Part shown: positions 63,987-64,000 of the stretch, piece after piece | Numbering within the stretch: position 1 is the first letter of the stretch | How the letters are laid out: the number at the start of each line of letters is the position of its first letter | The notes under the pieces: generated by a model | Databases searched by the model: none | Seen by the model: the letters and a program-made list of their open reading frames with translations, nothing else | Told to the model about the DNA's origin: nothing | Made by a program: the position numbers and the translations under genes | From: Chondrosia reniformis | Taxonomy: Eukaryota; Porifera; Demospongiae; Chondrillida; Chondrillidae | NCBI GenBank assembly: GCA_947172415.1 | Contig: OX359197.1 | Location: 5,085,673 to 5,149,672, forward strand | Direction: 5' to 3' | Length of the DNA: 64,000 bases

Positions 63987-64000
63987 GTGAGTACAATACC

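Overview
This is nuclear DNA from a ciliated animal. Evidence for that: GT-AG introns of about 50 bp to 2 kb, and single-copy animal families (ADAM10, UFSP1, RAB11, UNC93, filamin, and TBC1D32/Broad-minded, a cilium and Hedgehog gene). It also has AT-rich spacers, closely packed divergent genes and abundant TACGTA-type simple repeats. A compact early-branching metazoan such as a demosponge fits, but the species is an inference and is not proven by anything here.

Layout. 1-6.6 kb: the 5' two thirds of an ADAM10-like metalloprotease on the minus strand, running off the left edge. 7.6-8.3 kb: UFSP1 on the minus strand, head-to-head with a five-exon RAB11 gene on the plus strand (8.6-13.7 kb). 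14.8-37.5 kb: four tandem copies of a three-exon UNC93-like transporter gene, all on the minus strand. Between them lie duplicated flanks, broken RAB11 3' exons, LINE and Tc1 relics, a diverged satellite of about 165-170 bp, and a TTAA-flanked insertion present in two copies. One insertion copy was later hit by a 793-bp pogo-like element whose empty site survives in the other copy. 38.6-39.3 kb: another LINE relic. 39.7-51.8 kb: four filamin-family genes. Two are short and intronless, with three immunoglobulin-like repeats each and start codons 75 bp apart. Two are long, with three calponin-homology domains plus 12 or 7 filamin repeats, like insect Jitterbug. 52.2 kb to the right edge: most of a TBC1D32 gene on the plus strand with at least 22 exons. 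Its introns are full of minisatellites and fold-back elements, and its 3' end, including any TBC domain, lies outside the window.

The genes do not form one pathway. The region is a housekeeping neighbourhood into which two local expansions (UNC93-like and filamin-like) have grown. The most unusual content is in the UNC93 array: filled and empty insertion sites preserved between paralogous units, a TTAA-flanked satellite-bounded insertion carrying an unrecognised ORF, and clustered coding differences between near-identical transporters. In TBC1D32, a minisatellite repeats the 5' splice site of intron 9 about ten times.

Exon coordinates were derived by hand from reading-frame continuity, GT/AG sites and remembered family sequence. 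No database search or transcript data was available.
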